Shown: positions 60,601 to 64,000 of the stretch, piece by piece
How the letters are laid out: each line of letters opens with the position of its first letter
How positions within the stretch are numbered: position 1 is the first letter of the stretch
From: Actinostola sp. cb2023
Lineage: Eukaryota; Cnidaria; Anthozoa; Actiniaria; Actinostolidae
Assembly (NCBI GenBank): GCA_033675265.1
Contig: JAUJYZ010001570.1
Span: forward strand, 37,926 to 101,925
Direction of reading: 5' to 3'
Length of the DNA: 64,000 bases
Translations under genes and position numbers: made by a program
The notes under the pieces: model-generated
The model's input: only the letters and a program-made list of their open reading frames with translations
The model's database searches: none
Told to the model about the DNA's origin: nothing

Positions 60601-61980
60601 TTGTTTCATGAAGTCATCCCTCCCCTCCCCCCAAACTAGGTGAAAAACAAGTTTATATTTATTACATATGTAAGATATAGATTTTTTCCTTAGTTTTAGC
60701 AAACGTTTACGATCATTCGACTTAGGTGATAAGATTTAACTTGTTTGTTTAAGTCTGGTCTTAATTTAGCAATATAAAGGGCTTCCAGTGTTTTCCGTAT
60801 TCCCAACGGGTAGCTTGTACTGATAATGTTCCATGCCACCAACATAAACAAGAGCGAACTATTTGACCCGTTTGAGCATAGAATTACTTCGTTACATGTA
60901 TAGTGCTATTGAAATCTTTGTAAGCTTAAATATAAAACAAACGATGGGCGTTATCAGAGCCATCTGACCTATGCAACCTCAAGACGAGTACGTACTGATC
61001 ATGCTGATTCGAGATGTTTATCTATGATCACCGACAAACAGTCTCCCTTGTCACGCAACTGTCATTGTCATTGTCATAACGTTTGGTATGGCCGGCCTGT
61101 GGACCAATATTCAGTATTCCGAGCTATAGACTAGCCTGCGGAGGAGGCTAACTTTCGGAACTTTACAGTATATCAGTAAAAACGTCAATAGCCCGACTTC
61201 ACGATACCAGAGCGTCTTGTTTCAATCTAAATTTAGACGTCCGAAAAGACTTAGATTTTTGCCCCTTGACCTCTAGTGCTTCCCCTGATTGGTTTGTGCT
61301 TTGTAATCTTTCTTGTGGCCAGACTTGATGTCTCCTTCCGGCCTTAGCTCGACGTTGACGAACAAAAAAAATAAAAAATAAAAAATACGGTCTCGAAACC
61401 TAGACTCGTGCGCCGGCCTTCGGCCTGGGCACGAGTAACAAGTTTTAAAAATCCTATCACCATTGACCTCCAGCATTGAACCTGATGATGATCGAATGAT
61501 CGAAAACGTTTGCTAAACTAAGGAAAAAATATATATCTTACATTTATAAGCTAGTTAAGACTTATGTAATAAAATAAGCTTAAAGTTTAATCCTGGCGTG
61601 ATGACACAAGTTTATATTTCTGTCTATTCTATGTATCTACGTACGTACACTCTCCTACCTTCCATTTTCTTGAATGCATAGATATGAATTCTACTGCCGG
61701 TACTCCCAGCATCAATCATGATCCCAAAATCTAGATACCGTCTGACAAAGGAGTCATTTTTGTCCAAGTATGTGTAGCCACGGGCTACACCAAAGTTGCT
61801 CAAGGCCCTTGATACTGCACCAAATAATAGCAGAATAACAAGGAGCAATGCTAAGGCCTTGTAACTCTTTAAAAAGATCTTCATTTTTGAGAAACTTCTA
61901 AAAGTAACAGGCATTGTGCTATAACTAGGACTAGAAGGGGACTCCAAAAGACGTACAATTGCTGGAGAGTTCTTGTTCAT
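41556..61980 (-). CDS. ENTPD5/6: Ectonucleoside triphosphate diphosphohydrolase 5/6-like (13 exons, 457 aa)
   Basis: Exons, 5' to 3' on the minus strand: 61980-61659, 59152-59073, 56798-56655, 56270-56156, 56066-55978, 52216-52137, 51855-51788, 51545-51458, 42791-42718, 42576-42505, 42400-42356, 41824-41712, 41639-41556. They sum to 1374 bases in one frame. Residues 39-61 form an uncleaved signal anchor ([16 protein letters not shown]). Apyrase-conserved regions: ACR1 [13 protein letters not shown]2 [19 protein letters not shown]3 [21 protein letters not shown]4 [14 protein letters not shown] and ACR5 [13 protein letters not shown], with SYLGLGLM and FSYFYDRA between ACR4 and ACR5. The family hydrolyses nucleoside diphosphates (UDP, GDP) in the ER/Golgi lumen, aiding glycoprotein folding and sugar-nucleotide exchange. 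Length and anchor fit ENTPD6 slightly better than ENTPD5. Introns are loaded with repeats. Confidence 0.93.
42162..42237. repeat. 10-bp minisatellite GAAGGGAGAG in ENTPD intron 11
   Basis: Seven near-perfect units between exons 11 and 12. An ATC/ATCATC tract (42297-42352) follows and runs right up to the donor of exon 11. Confidence 0.95.
42791..50963 (-). repeat. 47-bp minisatellite, about 174 copies, filling ENTPD intron 8
   Basis: The + strand unit is TTTAGTCTTATACATGTACA then TGGGTTTTACTACAATATAA then CAAATAG. Variants are mainly T/C at the first base (TTTAG or CTTAG), TACATG or TACGTG, and rare 1-3-base slips. On the minus strand, the sense of ENTPD, each unit contains CTAAAC, 12-14 bases, and CTATTTGTTATATTGTAG. 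The last such unit is itself the acceptor used for exon 9, whose first base is 42791. The array covers about 8.2 kb, nearly all of the intron between exons 8 and 9. Confidence 0.97.
51955..52060 (-). mobile_element. tRNA-derived SINE in ENTPD intron 6-7
   Basis: On the minus strand, an A box TGGCCAGAGCATCGG and a B box GGGTTCAAATCCGG lie about 25 bases apart, followed by CATGGGGTCAG. This looks like a tRNA head, but the 5' acceptor strand does not pair with the 3' one. It lies in sense orientation within the ENTPD intron. Confidence 0.5.
52354..53668. repeat. 10-bp minisatellite (GTAGGGTCCT)n with higher-order structure, ENTPD intron 5
   Basis: About 130 units of GTAGGGTCCT, broken at regular places by variant units GTACATAAGGTCTTGCAGGG and GTACATAGTGT. 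These mark a higher-order repeat of roughly 80-140 bp. All three minus-strand frames stay open for more than 420 codons (periods such as [10 protein letters not shown]), because no rotation of the unit holds a stop. It lies between ENTPD exons 5 and 6, so it is transcribed as intron. Confidence 0.95.
54000..54957. mobile_element. Inverted-repeat element nested inside the pogo relic
   Basis: The left arm, TCCAGTCCCGGACTCACTTT then GAGGAAAGAGAGTCCAGTAT, pairs with ATACTGGACTCTCTTTCCTC then AAATTGAATCTGGGACTGGA on the right. CTATGTTAGTTCTTG before the left end and CTATGTTGGTTCTGG after the right end look like a 15-bp target duplication with two mismatches. It contains an AAT microsatellite and no gene. 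Confidence 0.75.
54626..54689. repeat. (AAT)n trinucleotide microsatellite
   Basis: About 21 AAT units inside the nested element. Confidence 0.97.
54951..55423 (+). pseudogene. pogo-like transposase, C-terminal remnant
   Basis: Recognisable blocks in shifting frames: [19 protein letters not shown] (the LxLDxxxAH block holding a catalytic Asp of the DDE domain), then [12 protein letters not shown], then [12 protein letters not shown] and [13 protein letters not shown], and finally an acidic tail [17 protein letters not shown] before TGA at 55421-55423. At least two frameshifts and a stop (after DISVLK) separate the blocks. The N-terminal DNA-binding half is missing. Confidence 0.8.
56882..57373. 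mobile_element. MITE with TTATTCGTACTTAATTTCGC ends, ENTPD intron 2
   Basis: The left end CTTATTCGTACTTAATTTCG is mirrored by GAAATTAAGTACGAATAAGG on the right. Repeated (T)CGCGAAATTAA words sit inside both ends. Similar words occur near 4640-4990, so the family may be shared. Confidence 0.82.
57895..58705. mobile_element. Inverted-repeat element, about 0.8 kb, 110-bp arms, ENTPD intron 2
   Basis: The left arm (57900-58010) holds GCTCGAGAATCCAGCGGTGC, GAAATCGCCCCGCCAGAAGA and ACGACTTCTGGGGCGTGA. The right arm (58594-58703) is its reverse complement with few changes. Inside are two further hairpins: CTTTTGACCTCCTC/GAGGAGGTCAAAAG (58088-58135) and TGATTGGCCCTATTTTTTG against CAAAAAATAGGGTCAATCA (58536-58577). 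There is no transposase. Confidence 0.88.
58921..58995. repeat. Short palindrome, ENTPD intron 1-2 border region
   Basis: AAAAGTGATAACGAGAAGG...TTATA faces TATAACCTTCTTGTTATCAC. It forms a hairpin of about 30 bp per arm, 80-150 bases upstream of exon 2 in genomic order. Confidence 0.8.
60665..61545. mobile_element. Inverted-repeat element, about 0.88 kb, ENTPD intron 1
   Basis: The left arm reads CATATGTAAGATATAGATTTTTTCCTTAG and GCAAACGTTTACGATCATTCGA. The right arm reads TCGAATGATCGAAAACGTTTGC and CTAAGGAAAAAATATATATC. There is no coding potential between the arms. Confidence 0.8.
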
Positions 61981-62472
61981 GGTTGAAAATGAAAACGAAG
62001 ATCATTGACATTGTAGCCCAAGCGTTCATGGATTTGCTTCTTGGACTGATCGGCTATGTCTTCAGATATTGCCAATGTCGAATAGTTGAATTACAGAGAG
62101 TAAAGCTCACGATTTACAACTATATTCGTGGATATTTCTTCCAAATTCTTTCCTCCATTTTGTTGATAAATCGCCGCCACATCACATTTATGAGCCTGCG
62201 ATACATATTCGCTCCCAGTCACTCTCCGTTCTCGGACATTATTTGATTTGTGTCATATAATCGCAATAAAACTATTGCTTTACATTAAAAAAAAAGTCAT
62301 TTAAGTAGAAATGTTCGTATTTAAATTAGAAAACAAGGGAAAAAAGTACAACTCCAAATACTCATTTTTGTGATTTCCTTGTCAACCCTCTCCCCCTCGG
62401 GATTTGTTTGTCCTTCCCGTCATGCATATAGGCCCCCACACACGTGCTTCCTTTCTCTTTGCGACGTTCACG
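61981..62472. promoter_or_regulatory. Divergent upstream region shared by ENTPD and RPS29
   Basis: The ENTPD ATG (minus strand) and RPS29 ATG (plus strand) lie 492 bp apart, head to head. No TATA box stands out. The 95-codon plus frame across 61959-62246 has no domain and is probably chance. Bidirectional promotion is inferred from spacing only. Confidence 0.45.
62443..62460 (+). promoter_or_regulatory. 5'TOP-like start of RPS29 mRNA
   Basis: CGTGCTTCCTTTCTCTTTGC lies about 15-25 bases before the ATG. The run CTTCCTTTCTCTTT is the oligopyrimidine tract expected at the 5' end of ribosomal-protein mRNAs, which places them under mTOR-dependent translational control. The exact cap site is not known. 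Confidence 0.65.
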
Positions 62473-63367
62473 ATGGGTCACACAAACGTTTGGTTTAGTC
62501 GTCCTCATGGATACGGTCCTGGCTCACGATCTTGGTAAGCTAATGGGCTACAATTATCCTCAAACTAAACCTAAATCTATATTCTACGAACTGACGGGGC
62601 TACCAGGGTTGTGTGTTGGTGTTATAGAGAAATATTCGACCTTGAAAATTCGGAGTGGTTTCAAAATGGCGGATGTGAATTTATTAAAAATGCACGCTAT
62701 TATATCACAGTAGCAATTATTTCCATGTGAGCAAGCAGAAATAATTTTTGCGTATCCTGTATCTGTCTTTTTACTATTAATGTTCAAGGATGTAAGCTTA
62801 CTACAGATGTATATTTCAAAAGAAAAAATGCTCAGGTCAAGGCTGAGGCCCTCAAAGTCTAGCTAGCTAATAGTAAACAGACTTTACTTTTTTGTCTACA
62901 CATTTACTAGTAAAAACAATTTCTTCGTATCTGTCTTTTTTATATTCTATTGATCAACACAAAATAAACTTTTTAGTCACAGAAATACTGTAATAATCAT
63001 ATTTCATTTCATGGTTTCTTTGTGAATGTGAGATATTCAAGTGCATGTATTATTATAGGCCAGTCCCTGGAGGTGTCCCTGGGCAAGGGAGGAGACTTCA
63101 AAGGGCCTGTCGAAGTTATTATTACTCCATGTTTTTCACAGTTATATCTGCTCCAATAATAATTACAACTGGGCAGTAATAATATTAGGATAGGATCTTT
63201 GGAGTGGTCACTTTGTAGCTCTAGATTATCCTTGGTTACTTTGATAATAAGTTGTTTATTTTTGCAGCCGAGTCTGCTTTAACCACCATGGTCTAATTCG
63301 CAAGTATGGATTAAATATCTGCCGTCGATGTTTCAGGCAATATGCCAAGGATATCGGCTTTCAAAAA
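62473..63367 (+). CDS. RPS29: Ribosomal protein eS/uS14-type RPS29, exons 1 and 2
   Basis: This encodes the small zinc-binding protein of the 40S ribosomal subunit. Exon 1 (62473-62534) encodes [20 protein letters not shown] plus the first two bases of Cys, followed by GTAAGC. Exon 2 (63268-63367, after TTTTTGCAG) completes Cys and encodes [20 protein letters not shown] then [13 protein letters not shown] before GTAAGT. The four zinc cysteines form CRVC and CRRC. This gives 54 of the usual 56 residues. In vertebrates a third exon supplies the last Leu-Asp and stop; no such site was found before 64000, so it probably lies beyond the window. An AATAAA near 63984 may belong to another unit. Confidence 0.93.
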
Positions 63368-64000
63368 GTAAGTATATGTGCCCAACAAAGTTAACAATCA
63401 CAAAAGCAACACGATCATGTTTTAATCTTCATAGTGCATCTATGTCAATATGTTCATTTATACTGGTTGACCAGGCATTTGCAAGAAGTGTACATATTGC
63501 TGGACATGTGTAACACAGTCGTTGTTCAAAGAGCAGATGTAGTACATGTAGAACCTTGCTATCTTAACCACTAGAGCCAAGAAAAAATTTCAAAATTCAT
63601 AACTTTAGATAGAATAGTAATAACTGAGATATTGTTTCGGTTATTATCTCACATTTTTACATGTTCTTTCGAATGCGATGATTCAAATTAGGTATATTTG
63701 TGAACTTTCAAAATTTGTGGAGTTTGTTCATGACGTCATTTTTCCCGCCAAAAATCATTAAAATTGAAAAACAAAAGATACGCTTTGTTGGCTTGCCATG
63801 TACTTGCATTTTGCCAAGTTTCATTTTGATGTGGATTAAAACTGTCGAAGTTGAATGCTGTGCCGATATTCGGGGCCGTTTTGGCCCGACGTGTATACGG
63901 AGTTGGAAACCAGTCTAGTTCCCGAATTGAGCTTTGCAACGCTTCCATACTCATTAATTCTTACATGAATGGCCTAAGAGGCAATAAATAAAGATTGCAA
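63368..64000. other. RPS29 intron 2 / right window edge
   Basis: No acceptor followed by a Leu-Asp-stop codon set was found. The stretch includes a CRE word TGACGTCA (63734-63741) and an AATAAATAAA near 63983. Sequence around 63586-63760 (CATAACTTTAGATAGAATAG, CCCGCCAAAA) resembles repeat debris seen near 2710-2760. Confidence 0.4.

Noticed and set aside
62444..62713. 89-codon frame starting before the RPS29 ATG
   Set aside because: It is a different frame over RPS29 exon 1 and runs into the intron; the RPS29 frame with its zinc cysteines explains the site.
63525..63537. RPS29 third exon as Met-stop after AAAGAGCAG
   Set aside because: The expected ending is Leu-Asp-stop; this site gives Met-stop and has no pyrimidine tract, so the exon is left unplaced.

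Overview
The window looks like nuclear DNA of an anthozoan cnidarian, probably a stony coral. The evidence is spliced genes with GT-AG introns, a 5'TOP ribosomal-protein gene, a cluster of intronless rhodopsin-like receptors of the kind expanded in Anthozoa, a fibrinogen-like protein family often annotated in corals as skeletal organic matrix protein 5-like, an H-type lectin/Kazal secreted protein, and very many palindromic DNA transposons and minisatellites. The species is inferred, not proven.

Layout. 1-8.1 kb: a tandemly duplicated fibrinogen-like gene. The first copy shows only an intact last exon (228-617). The second shows three exons (3913-4094, 5001-5144, 5692-6073), with an 8-base deletion breaking the last one. 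8-9.4 kb: palindromic elements and a 91-bp minisatellite. 10.0-16.5 kb: a complete 13-coding-exon gene (666 aa) for a secreted protein. It is built as three H-type-lectin-like repeats, a follistatin/Kazal domain, then three more lectin-like repeats, and the two lectin halves have matching exon structure. 19-33 kb: four single-exon class A GPCRs on the + strand. The first carries a 22-residue minisatellite in its tail, the second has a one-base frameshift before a long acidic tail, and the last two sit on a very recent 3.3-kb tandem duplication. 33.6-39.1 kb: a 5.5-kb block that split the second duplication unit. 41.6-62.0 kb, minus strand: a complete 13-exon ENTPD5/6-type nucleoside diphosphatase (457 aa). 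Its introns hold an 8.2-kb 47-bp minisatellite, a 1.3-kb 10-bp minisatellite, a decayed pogo transposon and several MITEs. 62.4-64.0 kb: RPS29, divergent from ENTPD. Its first two exons are visible and the last tiny exon was not found.

The genes do not form one pathway. The receptors are paralogues. The lectin and fibrinogen-like proteins are extracellular. ENTPD and RPS29 share a divergent upstream region of about 0.5 kb. The most striking structural observation is that the 47-bp minisatellite in ENTPD intron 8 is made of copies of that intron's own 3' splice site, about 174 of them, abutting exon 9.

All exon boundaries were read by eye from GT/AG sites, reading-frame continuity and family similarity. 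No alignment or transcript evidence was available.
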